DNA of 64,000 nucleotides from Actinomycetota bacterium (GCA_020636995.1 JACJWU010000006.1:220670-284669), one strand, 5' to 3'. Positions 18,211 through 26,868 are shown, numbered from the stretch's first letter. The notes: generated from the sequence alone by a model not told the origin. Numbers and translations: made by a program.

Positions 18211-18612
18211 TCAGCGCAGTTCCGCAGCTGCCTGCGCGATGACCTCCGGGTCGCCCGGGGTCGGGATCCATGGCAGTTCCAGCCCGTCGTTGCCCTCGTA
18301 CCGGGGCACGACGTGGATGTGGAAGTGGAACACCGTCTGCCAGGCCGCGCTCCCGCAGGCGTTGACCAGGTTCACCCCGTCGGCGTCGAGGCGATCGATG
18401 GCACGCCGGGCGATCTGTTTCGCCAGCGCCGTACAGCGGGCGAGGTCGTCCTCATCGATCTCCATGAGGTCGGCGGCATGCTTCTTCGGGATGACAAGTG
18501 CGTGCCCCCGGGTGGCGGGGTTGATGTCCATGAACGCCAGCGTGTGGTCGGTCTCGGCGATCACGGTGGCCGGCAGGTCACCGGCGACGATGGCGCAGAA
18601 GATGCACGTCAT
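18211..18612 (-). CDS. HIT family nucleotide hydrolase
   Basis: 133 residues, starting MTCIFCAIVAGDLPA at ATG 18612. The C-F-C zinc-site start and the histidine triad HFHIHVVPR place it in the HINT/Hit branch, which hydrolyses adenosine phosphoramidates or dinucleotides. HALVIPKKH is also typical. A TATGCT box 6 nt before the start codon indicates a leaderless mRNA; an in-frame start 30 bp further upstream would lie across that promoter. Divergent from the alkylation-repair gene, with start codons only 23 bp apart. Confidence 0.95.
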   Translation of the reverse strand: MTCIFCAIVAGDLPATVIAETDHTLAFMDINPATRGHALVIPKKHAADLMEIDEDDLARCTALAKQIARRAIDRLDADGVNLVNACGSAAWQTVFHFHIHVVPRYEGNDGLELPWIPTPGDPEVIAQAAAELR

Positions 18613-18618
18613 GGCGTG

Positions 18619-18628
18619 AGCATAGGCT
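18619..18628. promoter_or_regulatory. Overlapping divergent -10 boxes
   Basis: On the minus strand TATGCT (18619-18624) is 6 nt from the HIT start codon. On the plus strand TAGGCT (18623-18628) is 7 nt from GTG 18636. The two -10 hexamers share two bases, so polymerase can use only one at a time, and each -35 region falls inside the other gene. Both transcripts would be leaderless. Confidence 0.65.
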
Positions 18629-18635
18629 GTCCGAC

Positions 18636-19697
18636 GTGGCACCGCCCCTGAAGGACCAGTTCGGCCCGGCAGTGGTCGAGCGGATAGCCGACACCCTGCC
18701 GGTCGACCGCGATTCGTTCATCGCCGCCTGCCTGTCCGGGTTCGCGGATCTCGAACTCATGGCCCGTGCCCGCCACGTCGCCGACGTCATGCACACCCAC
18801 CTCGACCCTGATCCCGCTGTGGCCGTGCAGCAGGTTCACACCGCGATCGGGACCGAACGGCTTCCCGGGATGTCCGCCTTCTTCTACAACCCGCACTCGG
18901 CGTTCATCGGGGCCTACGGACTGCCTGCGTTCGACGCATCGATGGCCGCGATGTACGACCTCACGAAGGTCTTCACCGCCGAGTTCTGCGTCCGTCCCTT
19001 CCTCCAGGAGGACCCCCGCACGATGGACCATCTGCGGGCTTGGGCAGGCGACCCCGATGAGCATGTGCGGCGTTTGGTGAGCGAGGGAACCCGACCGCGG
19101 CTGCCCTGGGCCCAGCGACTGCCTGGCTTCATCGCCGATCCGCAGCCCGTCATCGAGTTACTGGACCTACTGAAGGATGACGGCTCGGACTATGTGCTGC
19201 GCTCGGTCGGCAACAACCTGAACGACATCTCCAAGGACCATCCAGAGCTGGCCGTCGAGGTGGCCTCCCGATGGTCGCCGGGGCGCGCAGCGCTGATCCG
19301 GCGAGGGTTGCGGACTCTGATCAAAGACGGCGACCCGGCGGCTCTGGCCGTCCTGGGCTACGCGCCGAACCCGGCGACCGCCCACGCGGACCTGCCGACC
19401 GAGATCGCCATCGGAGACACGCTGCCCCTTGCTGTGGAACTACGGGGGCACGGGAAGGTCCTGCTGGACATCGCCGTGCACTTCGTGAAGGCCAACGGAA
19501 CCACCTCCCGCAAGATCTTCAAAGGCGGTGAGGTCGACCTGGCGGGAACGGCCGTGATCCGCCGGACCATCAGTTTCGCCCAGCACAGCACACGCCGTCA
19601 CTATCCAGGGCCGCACCGGGTCGAGGCGCTCATCAATGGCCGGACGCAGGAACTCGGTGTCGTGCAGGTCCGGCCAACGCCGGTTTCCCCCGCGTAG
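18636..19697 (+). CDS. AlkD-like DNA alkylation repair protein
   Basis: 353 residues with GTG start, TAGGCT 7 nt upstream. The central part contains ALK/HEAT-like repeats with the conserved stretch W-x-x-D-P-x-x-H-V-R-R-L-V-S-E-G-x-R-P-R-L-P-W and YVLRSVGNNLNDISKDHP, hallmarks of the DNA alkylation repair enzyme family (PF08713). These are HEAT-repeat glycosylases that excise alkylated bases without flipping. The last 120 residues form a beta-rich extra domain. It differs from the classical 230-residue AlkD and is closer to YhaZ-like members. Confidence 0.85.
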   Translation: MAPPLKDQFGPAVVERIADTLPVDRDSFIAACLSGFADLELMARARHVADVMHTHLDPDPAVAVQQVHTAIGTERLPGMSAFFYNPHSAFIGAYGLPAFDASMAAMYDLTKVFTAEFCVRPFLQEDPRTMDHLRAWAGDPDEHVRRLVSEGTRPRLPWAQRLPGFIADPQPVIELLDLLKDDGSDYVLRSVGNNLNDISKDHPELAVEVASRWSPGRAALIRRGLRTLIKDGDPAALAVLGYAPNPATAHADLPTEIAIGDTLPLAVELRGHGKVLLDIAVHFVKANGTTSRKIFKGGEVDLAGTAVIRRTISFAQHSTRRHYPGPHRVEALINGRTQELGVVQVRPTPVSPA

Positions 19698-19748
19698 GGT
19701 GATCCCCGGACGACCCGGACTGCAGCAGTCTGGGCACGGGAGGTCGAC

Positions 19749-21068
19749 ATGAGTGACGCCACCGGTGACGCGCAGATCCAGCAACTGCAGGAGCAGGTCG
19801 CGCAGTTGCAGAGCGAACTGGACTCGAAGCCGAGAGGGCACTGGATCCGGACGTTCTGGTCCACCGTGCTGATCGTGGTCGCGGTGATCCTGGCACCGCT
19901 GTCGGTGGTCTCCGTCTGGGCCCGCGGCGAAGTCACCGACACTCAACGCTATGTGGCGACGATGGCACCCCTGGCCGAGAACCCCGCCATCCAGGACGCG
20001 GTCGCCACGCGGATCACCGACGAGATCTTCACGTACATCGATGTCTCAGCATTGGCCAACGAGGCGATCAGCACTCTCACATCGAACCGTGACCTCAATG
20101 CCCGGCAGACCGCCGCGCTGGAGGCACTCGCGGGCCCGCTGACCCAGGGGGTCGAGTCGTACACCGCGGATGCCGTGAACAAGGTGGTGCGTTCAGAGCA
20201 GTTCGCCGCCGCATGGAACGAGGCCAACACCCGCGTCCACGAGCGGCTCAACGCCGCCCTGACCGGCGACAACACGGACAACGCCGTGATGATCGAGAAC
20301 AACCAGGTGGTCCTTGATCTCGGAAACCTGATCACGCAGGTCAAGCAGATCCTGATCAGCAGGGGCTTCACCGTGGCGGAGCGGATCCCGACCACCGATG
20401 CCACCATCGTTCTGTTCGACGTGCCCAATGCCGCCACCGTGCAGACCGCCTACAACCTACTCAACACCGTGGGCTTCTGGCTGCCGATCATCGCGATGGT
20501 CCTCGCGCTCGTGGGCGTGTTCGTGTGCCACACCCCACGTAAGGCGTTGACCTGGCTCGGCTTCGGGCTCATGCTCTCCATGGCACTGGCCGTGTTACTG
20601 CTCGCCGTCGGCCGGACCGCCTATCTCGCCGAACTCCCGGACACCGTCAACTCGCAGGCGGCGATGGCCCTGTTCGATCAACTCACCGGATTCCTCAGGC
20701 AATCGTTGTGGGCAGGCGCAGCCGCGGGCCTGGTGCTCTTCCTCGCGGGATTGCTCCTTGGGCCGAATGCGTTGTCGACTGCGATCAGGTCGCTCCCGGT
20801 GGCTGCCGCCGCGGCGATCCAGCGCGGACTCGACGGTGTGGGCCTGCACATGGAGGGTGCCCGCGGGTGGGTGGCGGCCCAAGCCACCGGGCTGCGGATC
20901 GCGGTGTCGCTGGCCGGCCTGGTCTTCGTGATGCTGCAGCGCTACAAGACCCCGGAGTTGATCCTGTGGACCACAGTCGGGGTGTTGGCCGTGCTGTTCG
21001 TGATCCAGATCCTCGCCTCCGGAACCGAGGAGGAGGAGATCGTGGTGGTCGAAGAGGTGCGGGCCTAG
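19749..21068 (+). CDS. Multi-pass membrane protein with N-terminal coiled coil
   Basis: 439 residues. Residues 1-28 form a short coiled coil (IQQLQEQVAQLQSELDSK). One membrane segment follows at about 36-57. A roughly 190-residue extracytoplasmic helical domain (WARGEVTDTQRYVATMAPLA onwards) is followed by five more membrane segments and an acidic C-terminus (EEEEIVVVEEVRA). Such proteins are common and uncharacterised in actinobacteria. GGGAGGT lies before the ATG. I do not recognise a function; an envelope scaffold is the most I would suggest. Confidence 0.8.
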   Translation: MSDATGDAQIQQLQEQVAQLQSELDSKPRGHWIRTFWSTVLIVVAVILAPLSVVSVWARGEVTDTQRYVATMAPLAENPAIQDAVATRITDEIFTYIDVSALANEAISTLTSNRDLNARQTAALEALAGPLTQGVESYTADAVNKVVRSEQFAAAWNEANTRVHERLNAALTGDNTDNAVMIENNQVVLDLGNLITQVKQILISRGFTVAERIPTTDATIVLFDVPNAATVQTAYNLLNTVGFWLPIIAMVLALVGVFVCHTPRKALTWLGFGLMLSMALAVLLLAVGRTAYLAELPDTVNSQAAMALFDQLTGFLRQSLWAGAAAGLVLFLAGLLLGPNALSTAIRSLPVAAAAAIQRGLDGVGLHMEGARGWVAAQATGLRIAVSLAGLVFVMLQRYKTPELILWTTVGVLAVLFVIQILASGTEEEEIVVVEEVRA

Positions 21069-21090
21069 CTGCGCCCTATCCCCCAGCACA

Positions 21091-21191
21091 GCCGTTAGCA
21101 CTTCTCGCCCATCACAGCCGTTAGCACTTCGCAGATCCGTTAGCGGTTGCGCGCCGCCGACACGCTCACCGATCTCGGAAGTGCTAACGGC
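21091..21191. repeat. Dispersed inverted-repeat element, site A
   Basis: GCCGTTAGCACTTC occurs directly at 21091-21104 and 21117-21130, partly at about 21137 (ATCCGTTAGC), and inverted at 21178-21191. The same word with the same ATCCGTTAGC companion and inverted partner recurs at 61939-62007. It lies between the membrane protein stop and asd, both on the plus strand. Could be a terminator or a REP-like mobile repeat. Confidence 0.7.
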
Positions 21192-21199
21192 TATGCCTT

Positions 21200-21282
21200 G
21201 GGTCACCGGCCGCCCTGGCCACCCCCCTGCCCTGGCCACCCGCCTGCCCTGGGCCACCGGCCGCCCTGGGCCACCGGCCGCG
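21200..21282 (+). repeat. 17-bp tandem repeat, five units
   Basis: Five head-to-tail units of GGGCCACCGGCCGCCCT (last one truncated to 15 bases) start at 21200, 21217, 21234, 21251 and 21268 with exact 17-bp spacing. Units 1, 4 and 5 are nearly identical; units 2 and 3 share a CCTGCCCT variant. It sits just upstream of the asd promoter. The period is not a multiple of three, and no reading frame uses it. Confidence 0.75.
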
Positions 21283-21327
21283 TAACGCCTGCGCCCGCCC
21301 ACACCGGCGCCCGATACCCTGGAACGC

Positions 21328-22347
21328 ATGGACGTCGGAGTCTTCGGAGCAACCGGACAGGTCGGTGGGGTCATGCGCACCCTGCTCAAGGAGCGCAACT
21401 TCCCGCTCGACCGCGTGCGCTTCTTCGCTTCAGCTCGCAGCGCGGGAACCACCCTCCCGTGGGGCGACGAACAGATCACGGTCGAGGACGCGGCCACCGC
21501 GGACTTCAGCGGCCTGGACATCGCGCTGTTCTCCGCGGGTGGCGCCACGAGCAAGGCCATCGCGCCGACAGTCGCGGCCGCGGGCGCCATCGTCGTCGAC
21601 AACTCCTCGGCCTGGCGCATGGACCCCGAGGTGCCATTGGTCGTCGCGGAGGTCAACCCGGGTGCACTGAACTCGATCCCCAAGGGGATCGTCGCGAACC
21701 CCAACTGCACAACCATGGCCGCCATGCCGGTGCTCAAGCCGCTGCACGAGGACGCCGGCCTACAGCGCCTCATCGTCAGCACGTATCAGGCCGTATCCGG
21801 GGCAGGACTGGCAGGCGTGAACGAGTTGCACGAGCAGATCCAAGCCGGCGCCAAGGACGACGGGCTAACGCAACTGACCTACGACGGTGCTGCGGTCGGA
21901 TTCCCTGACCCGGCGAAGTTCCCCGGCACCATCGCTTTCAACGTGCTCGCGCAAGCCGGCAACTTCGTCGACGACGGGTCCTTCGAGACCGACGAGGAGC
22001 AGAAACTGCGCAACGAGAGCCGCAAGATCCTCGACATCCCGGATCTGCGGGTATCGGGGACGTGCGTGCGGGTCCCCGTCTTCACCGGCCACAGCCTGTC
22101 GATCCACGCGGAGTTCGCGCGGCCGATCTCCGTGGCGCGTGCCCGCGAGCTGCTTCAGGATGCGCCGGGCGTGATCGTGACCGAGGTTCCCAACCCGCTG
22201 CAGGCGGCAGGCAAGGACCCCAGCTTCGTGGGTCGTTTCCGCCAGGACGGGGAGAACGGGCTTGCGTTCTTCGTGAGCAACGACAACCTGCGCAAGGGTG
22301 CCGCGCTCAACGCCATCCAGATCGCGGAGTTGCTCGCGGCGCGCTGA
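21328..22347 (+). CDS. asd: Aspartate-semialdehyde dehydrogenase
   Basis: 339 residues, normal family length. Reduces aspartyl-4-phosphate to aspartate semialdehyde for lysine/diaminopimelate, threonine and methionine. N-terminal GATGQVGG binds NADP; NPNCTTM holds the catalytic Cys; STYQAVSGAG is also conserved, as is the C-terminal GHSLSIHAEF with the catalytic His. TACCCT 7 nt before the ATG suggests a leaderless mRNA. Aspartokinase, usually next to it in actinobacteria, is 26 kb away at 48123. Confidence 0.97.
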   Translation: MDVGVFGATGQVGGVMRTLLKERNFPLDRVRFFASARSAGTTLPWGDEQITVEDAATADFSGLDIALFSAGGATSKAIAPTVAAAGAIVVDNSSAWRMDPEVPLVVAEVNPGALNSIPKGIVANPNCTTMAAMPVLKPLHEDAGLQRLIVSTYQAVSGAGLAGVNELHEQIQAGAKDDGLTQLTYDGAAVGFPDPAKFPGTIAFNVLAQAGNFVDDGSFETDEEQKLRNESRKILDIPDLRVSGTCVRVPVFTGHSLSIHAEFARPISVARARELLQDAPGVIVTEVPNPLQAAGKDPSFVGRFRQDGENGLAFFVSNDNLRKGAALNAIQIAELLAAR

Positions 22348-22369
22348 GCCACTGGCCGCTCACCGACCC

Positions 22370-22486
22370 TTTGTGACGTTGTTGCGCCCTTCAAGGGACG
22401 GTTTGTGACGAAGGTGCGGGCCGTCACCGGGCATGGCCAGCAACAACGTGACAATGCGGTCGAAAGGGCCGACAACTTCGTCACAA
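22370..22486. repeat. Four-arm inverted repeat between convergent genes
   Basis: TTTGTGACG words at 22370 and 22402 (the latter continuing AAG) face GCAACAACGTGACAA at 22440-22454 and CTTCGTCACAA at 22476-22486. The outer arms pair 12 of 14 and the 22402/22476 arms pair perfectly over 11. It fills the gap between the convergent asd and molybdoenzyme genes, where a two-way terminator is expected. Confidence 0.6.
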
Positions 22487-22520
22487 TCGGGGCAGCACGC
22501 GAGGCGGGCAGGGGCCGTGG

Positions 22521-24674
22521 TCAGACCTTCCGCACCTCGACGGGAACGGACTTGAACGCCGGAGTCTTGGACTCCGGGTCGAGCCGGGCATCGACCAGGA
22601 CGTTGGCCTCCGGGTAGTACATGGCCACCGCGTGCCGGGCGATGTCGACGATCGCCGCGTGGACCCGCATCGTCCCGACCGCGGACGACACCTCGACCCG
22701 GTCCCCCTCTCGCAACCCGAGCAGCGCGGCATCCACCGCGTTCAGCATCACCACGTCGCGACGGCCATTGCCCCGGTAGAGGTCCTCCTCGTCGTACACG
22801 ACCGTGTTGAACTGGCCCTCCGAACGGATCGTCATCAAGCGGAAGCCATCCGGAGCCGGCGGTACGTCGACCACGTGGAAGCGTGCCCGACCGTCTTCGG
22901 TGGCGAAATGCGGTTCGTGGAAGGTCCGGCCGGACACCTGGAACTCGCCGTCGGCGGCGATCCGGTCGATCGCCTCGTAGCCGGGGACCACCGCCGCGAT
23001 CCCAGCCCGCAGTCCGGCATGGGAGCGCAGCGCGTTCCAGTCGAATCGGTCACTGCCCAACGCACCGGCGGCGAGCGACGCCAGCACATCGGTCTCCGAA
23101 CGCAACTCCCCCTCGACACTCGGCTGCCCCCCTTCGGAAAGCCGCACGTAGTTGAACATCGACTCCTGGGTGGTGGCCTGCTGCTCCTCGTCCCTGGCGA
23201 GCACCGGCAGGATCACCGCGGTACGGCCGTTGCCATGGAAATGCCCCGGGTTCAACTTCGTGGTCAACGACACGGTGGTCCCGATGTTCTGCAGCGCCTG
23301 GGATGCCCACGCGCTGTCGGGGTTGCTTCCCCACAGGTTGCCGCCCACGAGCACCGCGACGTCGACATCGCCCGCCAGTGCGGCCTGCATCGATGCGAAC
23401 GTGTCCTGCCCGGAGGGCTGCGCGGTGATCCCGTAACGCTGCTCCAACTCCTGCGCGAACGCCGCCTTCAGCGTCGGCGAGACGCCCATGGATCCGACCC
23501 CCTGCACGTTCGAGTGCCCGCGGATCGGCATGAGCCCCGCACCGGGGCGGCCGAGGAAACCCCGCGCCAGCGCAAGGTTCCCCAACGCGCGGATATTGTC
23601 CGTGCCGTGCTCGTGGTGGGTCAACCCCATGGACCACATGAAGATGCCGCGGCGTGCCTGGGACACCAGCGCGGCTGCCTGCCGGATCTGTGCAAGCGGC
23701 ACCCCACTACTCTCGTCGAGCCCGGACAGGTCCACGTCTGCGAGGAACTCGCGCAGCGGCTCCGCACCGCTGGTGTGCTCGGCCACGAAACCCTCGTCCC
23801 AGTCGACGAGTGCGAGCAACGCCGTGAACAGCGCGATGTCACCCCCGATGCGCGGCTGCAGGTACAGATCACTGACCTGGGACCCTGCAGCGAGGCTGCG
23901 CGCGTCCGAGGGCAGCCGGAATCGGCGCAACCCCAACTCCGACAGCGGGTTGACGACGATCACCTTCCCGCCGCGCCGACGCAACGTGATCAGTTGTGTC
24001 ACCAGCCGCGGGTGGTTGCTCGCCGGGTTGGCACCGGCGACGATCACCAGATCGGCCTTCGACAGGTCGTCCAGCGTCGTCGACGCCGTTCCGCTTCCGT
24101 AGATGTCGGTGAGGGCGACGGTCGAGGCGTTGTGGCAGTAGAACGAGCAGTTGTGGATGTTCGGTGATCCGTAGGCTCGCGCGATCAGTTGCATCAGAAA
24201 GGCCGACTCGTTGCCGGATCGACCGCTGGCGTACCAGAACGTGCGGTCCGGCTGTGTCGTACGCAGGGCGTCACCGCCGACGCGCAGGGCCTCGTCCCAC
24301 GTGACCCGCTCGAAGCGATCTGCTCCGGGTCGCAGGGCGATCGGGAAACCGAGTCGGCCCAGATTCTCGGCCTGCGCGCTGCTCAGCCGACGCAGCGCTG
24401 TGAGGTCGTGGGCGCGGAAGTACGACTCCGGGATCGCCGGCTGCATGTCGGCCGCCTGCGCCTGTACCGACTTCTTGCAGACCTCCGGGAAGTGGCCTAC
24501 CTCGTTAACCATTCCGCCGTTCTGACCGCCCATCCCCAGCGCGCATGTCTTGCACGTGTTCTTCGACTTCAGCCGTTTGAGCGTGTCGCTGAACTCCCCC
24601 GTGCCCCAGGCCTTGCGCATGACGTATGCGATCGCCGGCAGTCCACCGGCGGCGTTCACCCTCGGTCGCGCCAT
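22521..24674 (-). CDS. FdhF/YdeP family molybdopterin oxidoreductase
   Basis: 717 residues from ATG 24674; TACGGT 7 nt upstream points to a leaderless start. N-terminal NTCKTCALGMGG and later VCKKS supply a cysteine set as in YdeP. FWYASGRSGNE, SFYCHNASTVAL (Cys in the molybdenum-ligand region), VVAGANPASNHPR and MGLTHHEHGTDN follow, as does the molydopterin dinucleotide-binding C-terminal domain (YYPEANVL). The family is related to formate dehydrogenase H but substrate is unknown; E. coli YdeP affects acid resistance. It has no adjacent partner subunit, and would use the Moco made by the genes at 43.6-48.1 kb. Confidence 0.9.
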   Translation of the reverse strand: MARPRVNAAGGLPAIAYVMRKAWGTGEFSDTLKRLKSKNTCKTCALGMGGQNGGMVNEVGHFPEVCKKSVQAQAADMQPAIPESYFRAHDLTALRRLSSAQAENLGRLGFPIALRPGADRFERVTWDEALRVGGDALRTTQPDRTFWYASGRSGNESAFLMQLIARAYGSPNIHNCSFYCHNASTVALTDIYGSGTASTTLDDLSKADLVIVAGANPASNHPRLVTQLITLRRRGGKVIVVNPLSELGLRRFRLPSDARSLAAGSQVSDLYLQPRIGGDIALFTALLALVDWDEGFVAEHTSGAEPLREFLADVDLSGLDESSGVPLAQIRQAAALVSQARRGIFMWSMGLTHHEHGTDNIRALGNLALARGFLGRPGAGLMPIRGHSNVQGVGSMGVSPTLKAAFAQELEQRYGITAQPSGQDTFASMQAALAGDVDVAVLVGGNLWGSNPDSAWASQALQNIGTTVSLTTKLNPGHFHGNGRTAVILPVLARDEEQQATTQESMFNYVRLSEGGQPSVEGELRSETDVLASLAAGALGSDRFDWNALRSHAGLRAGIAAVVPGYEAIDRIAADGEFQVSGRTFHEPHFATEDGRARFHVVDVPPAPDGFRLMTIRSEGQFNTVVYDEEDLYRGNGRRDVVMLNAVDAALLGLREGDRVEVSSAVGTMRVHAAIVDIARHAVAMYYPEANVLVDARLDPESKTPAFKSVPVEVRKV

Positions 24675-24762
24675 GGGGACCACCGTAAACGCTCACCCCC
24701 GATGGGGGAGCCGTAGCGGGTCGACAAGGCGCACACTTGTGAGGACCGGGAAGGGACGACAC

Positions 24763-25296
24763 ATGGGATTGCGGGACAGGATTCAGGAGCGCAGGGCCGA
24801 CAACAGCGGCGAGCAGTTCTTCACGATGCGCCAGAAGCTGCTGTCGATCGGGGATGACTTCTGGATCGAGGACAACAACGGCAACCGGGTCTTCAAGGTC
24901 GACGGCAAGGCGTTGCGTGTGCGGGAGACACTCAAGTTCGAGGACGCCCAAGGCAACGAGTTGCTCAAGATCCAGGAGCGCATCGCACGGGTGCGCGACA
25001 CGATGAAGATCGAGGATGCCAGCGGCAACACAGTGGCAACCGTCAAGAAAGCCATGATCACGCCGCTGCGGGAGCGTTGGCACGTGGACACGCCCAACGG
25101 CGACCTGAAGGTCCAGGGCAACATCGTCGATCACGAATACGAGATCGAAGCCAACGGCCAGAAGGTCGCGGAGGTCTCGAAGCGCTGGCTGCGGGTCGCG
25201 GACTCCTACGGGGTGCAGGTGGCTCCGGGACAGAACGCAGTGCTGATGCTGGCCATCGTGGCCATCCTCGACGAGATGGCACACCCGGACCGCTGA
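24763..25296 (+). CDS. LURP-one-related (tubby-like) protein
   Basis: 177 residues starting MGLRDRIQERRADNSGEQFF, with GGGAAGGGA upstream. The rest is a run of short beta hairpins, each with G-N-x-x-x-K-V/K-I units (DNNGNRVFKVDGKALRVRET, DASGNTVATVKK), the twelve-stranded tubby-like barrel of the LOR family (PF04525). Bacterial members are thought to bind phosphoinositide-like or membrane ligands; none is well characterised. Divergent from the molybdoenzyme, convergent with the regulator at 25299 with only 2 bp between stops. Confidence 0.85.
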   Translation: MGLRDRIQERRADNSGEQFFTMRQKLLSIGDDFWIEDNNGNRVFKVDGKALRVRETLKFEDAQGNELLKIQERIARVRDTMKIEDASGNTVATVKKAMITPLRERWHVDTPNGDLKVQGNIVDHEYEIEANGQKVAEVSKRWLRVADSYGVQVAPGQNAVLMLAIVAILDEMAHPDR

Positions 25297-25298
25297 GG

Positions 25299-25955
25299 TC
25301 ACAGTCGCAGCCGGCATCCGCCCGGTTCGGCGAAGGGATGCAACTCGGCATCGGGATCGTGACCCATCTCCTGCAGAGCGCCCCTGACCAGCCCCAGGTG
25401 CACCTGGCAGACAACTCCCGGATGTTCGCGTGCGACGTCGAGCAGCGGGCACCGGCGAAGCAGTACGGACCGCACCTCAGAATCACCGGAGGGGTCGAAA
25501 CCCAAGACGTCGAGCAGGCGCACGACCTCGGCGCGCGCCTCCCGGGCGCTGTCGGCCACTACACCCTCGACCATGCCCCTGCCCCATTCGGCTCCCGCGA
25601 CACGGGCGTCCAGCTCCGGATCCGGGCTGCGTTGCGCCACCACTGACGCCAGCGCGGCGGCGAGGTAGGCGTAGTCGCGGATCCGGGGATCGGCGTCCTG
25701 GGGCGCACCGGACAGGTAGGTCATCGGAGGTCGTCCACGGCCCGCGGGGACTCCGGGTCGGCGCACGGCGAGTCCGGCGTCCACCAAGCCGTCGAGATGC
25801 AGCCGTGCGGAGTTGTCGTGAAGGTCGAGAGACCGCGCGACTTGCGCCGGGGTCACAGGGTCCGCGCAGGACTGCAAATGTTCCAGCACACGTGCCCGCG
25901 CCGCCGACAGGTTGAGCAGCGCTGCTCGTCGCGACGGCGCCGGACTATTTACCAC
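25299..25955 (-). CDS. Winged-helix regulator with Cys cluster (SufR-like)
   Basis: 218 residues from GTG 25955, chosen because TACACT lies 7 nt upstream. The N-terminal winged helix (VLEHLQSCADPVTPAQVARS, LDLHDNSARLHLDGLVDAGL) ends in the RRPG-x-P-x-GRGRPP wing. The C-terminal domain carries RRCPLLDVAREHPGVVCQVH and a last GGC, a three-Cys pattern seen in Fe-S-binding HTH regulators. It resembles the regulator at 39993 in layout. Both probably sense redox, NO or oxygen, which is inferred. Its promoter overlaps a palindrome shared with the divergent DUF2249 gene. Confidence 0.85.
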   Translation of the reverse strand: MVNSPAPSRRAALLNLSAARARVLEHLQSCADPVTPAQVARSLDLHDNSARLHLDGLVDAGLAVRRPGVPAGRGRPPMTYLSGAPQDADPRIRDYAYLAAALASVVAQRSPDPELDARVAGAEWGRGMVEGVVADSAREARAEVVRLLDVLGFDPSGDSEVRSVLLRRCPLLDVAREHPGVVCQVHLGLVRGALQEMGHDPDAELHPFAEPGGCRLRL

Positions 25956-25974
25956 AGGTATGAGTGTAGTAAAT
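25947..25974. promoter_or_regulatory. Palindromic operator over two divergent -10 boxes
   Basis: ATTTACCACA (25947-25956) and TGTAGTAAAT (25965-25974) are inverted copies with one mismatch, 8 bp apart. The minus-strand -10 TACACT (25963-25968) and the plus-strand -10 TAAATT (25970-25975) both fall in the right arm; the left arm covers the regulator's start codon. Bound protein would block both leaderless genes. Confidence 0.75.
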
Positions 25975-25981
25975 TGACTCC

Positions 25982-26266
25982 ATGCAGAGCGAACTGAAGT
26001 TGACGAAGGCGTCGAGTTGCCGGTGCGGAGAGCACAACGCGGGCGACCCGATCCTGGATGCACGGACCATCCCGCACGAGATCAGGCACCCGGCCATCTT
26101 CGGCGCTCTGGATTCCCTCAAGTCCGGCAGCGCGATCGAACTGATCGCCCCGCATGATCCGATCCCGCTCCTGGCACAGGTCACGAAGCGCTATCCGGAC
26201 GGATTCGAGGTCAGTTACCTCGTCGAGGGCCCGGAGGAGTGGCGACTCCGACTCGCCCGGCGCTGA
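25982..26266 (+). CDS. DUF2249 domain protein
   Basis: 94 residues. DARTIPHEIRHPAIFGALDS, LIAPHDPIPLLAQV and V-E-G-P-E-E-W-R-L-R define DUF2249, a small domain found beside nitric-oxide and nitrite metabolism genes and in hemerythrin-like proteins. CRCGEH near the N-terminus could bind metal. TAAATT 6 nt before the ATG suggests leaderless expression. It faces the Cys-cluster regulator across a 26-bp gap, so it is likely a target of it. Biochemical function unknown. Confidence 0.88.
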   Translation: MQSELKLTKASSCRCGEHNAGDPILDARTIPHEIRHPAIFGALDSLKSGSAIELIAPHDPIPLLAQVTKRYPDGFEVSYLVEGPEEWRLRLARR

Positions 26267-26280
26267 ATACCCTGGGTGCC

Positions 26281-26868
26281 ATGACTGCTTCGCATTGGGA
26301 GTCTGTGCACTCGACCAAAGGCGCCGACGTCAGTTGGCGGCAGACGGCCGACCAGGTGTGGATCGACCTCGTCGACGACTTGGCACTCGACCCCGCGGCG
26401 CCCGTGGTGGATGTGGGGTCCGGGTCGTCGCTGTTCGTGGATGCGCTGGTCGGCGCCGGCTTCCGGGATGTGACCGCGGTCGACGTCTCCGCAGCAGCAC
26501 TTGCCAGCCTCCGATCGCGCGTGGGCGACAGCGCGCACCTGGTTGTGTCGGATGTCCTCGAGTTCGTCAGCCCCCGGCCGGTCCGGCTATGGCACGACCG
26601 CGCGGTCTTCCACTTCCTGGTGGACCCCGCCGACCAGTCACGGTACGCGCGGAATCTGCACGCTTCACTGTCGCCTGACGGCCACGCGATCATCGCCACT
26701 TTCGCCCCCGAGGGTCCCGAGACGTGCAGCGGGCTACCGGTGCAGCGGTGGGCGGCCGACGACATCGCCGCTGCGCTGGGACTCACCCTCGTCAGGTCCG
26801 AAAGCCGGGTACACACCACCCCGTGGGAGTCGACGCAACCCTTCACGATCGCCGTTCTACGACCCTGA
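26281..26868 (+). CDS. Class I SAM-dependent methyltransferase
   Basis: 195 residues from ATG 26281, TACCCT 7 nt upstream. PVVDVGSGSS is the SAM-binding glycine loop (motif I), VTAVDVSAAAL the acidic strand end, and LWHDRAVFHFLVD the post-II region. GHAIIATFAPEGPETCSGLP is typical of bacterial methyltransferases related to the thiopurine/tellurite group. Its 3' end overlaps the convergent MOSC gene by 26 bp. Substrate unknown. Confidence 0.87.
   Translation: MTASHWESVHSTKGADVSWRQTADQVWIDLVDDLALDPAAPVVDVGSGSSLFVDALVGAGFRDVTAVDVSAAALASLRSRVGDSAHLVVSDVLEFVSPRPVRLWHDRAVFHFLVDPADQSRYARNLHASLSPDGHAIIATFAPEGPETCSGLPVQRWAADDIAAALGLTLVRSESRVHTTPWESTQPFTIAVLRP

Noticed and set aside
21091..21282. CRISPR array
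   Set aside because: Repeats are inverted or contiguous without unique spacers of constant length, and no cas genes are present.
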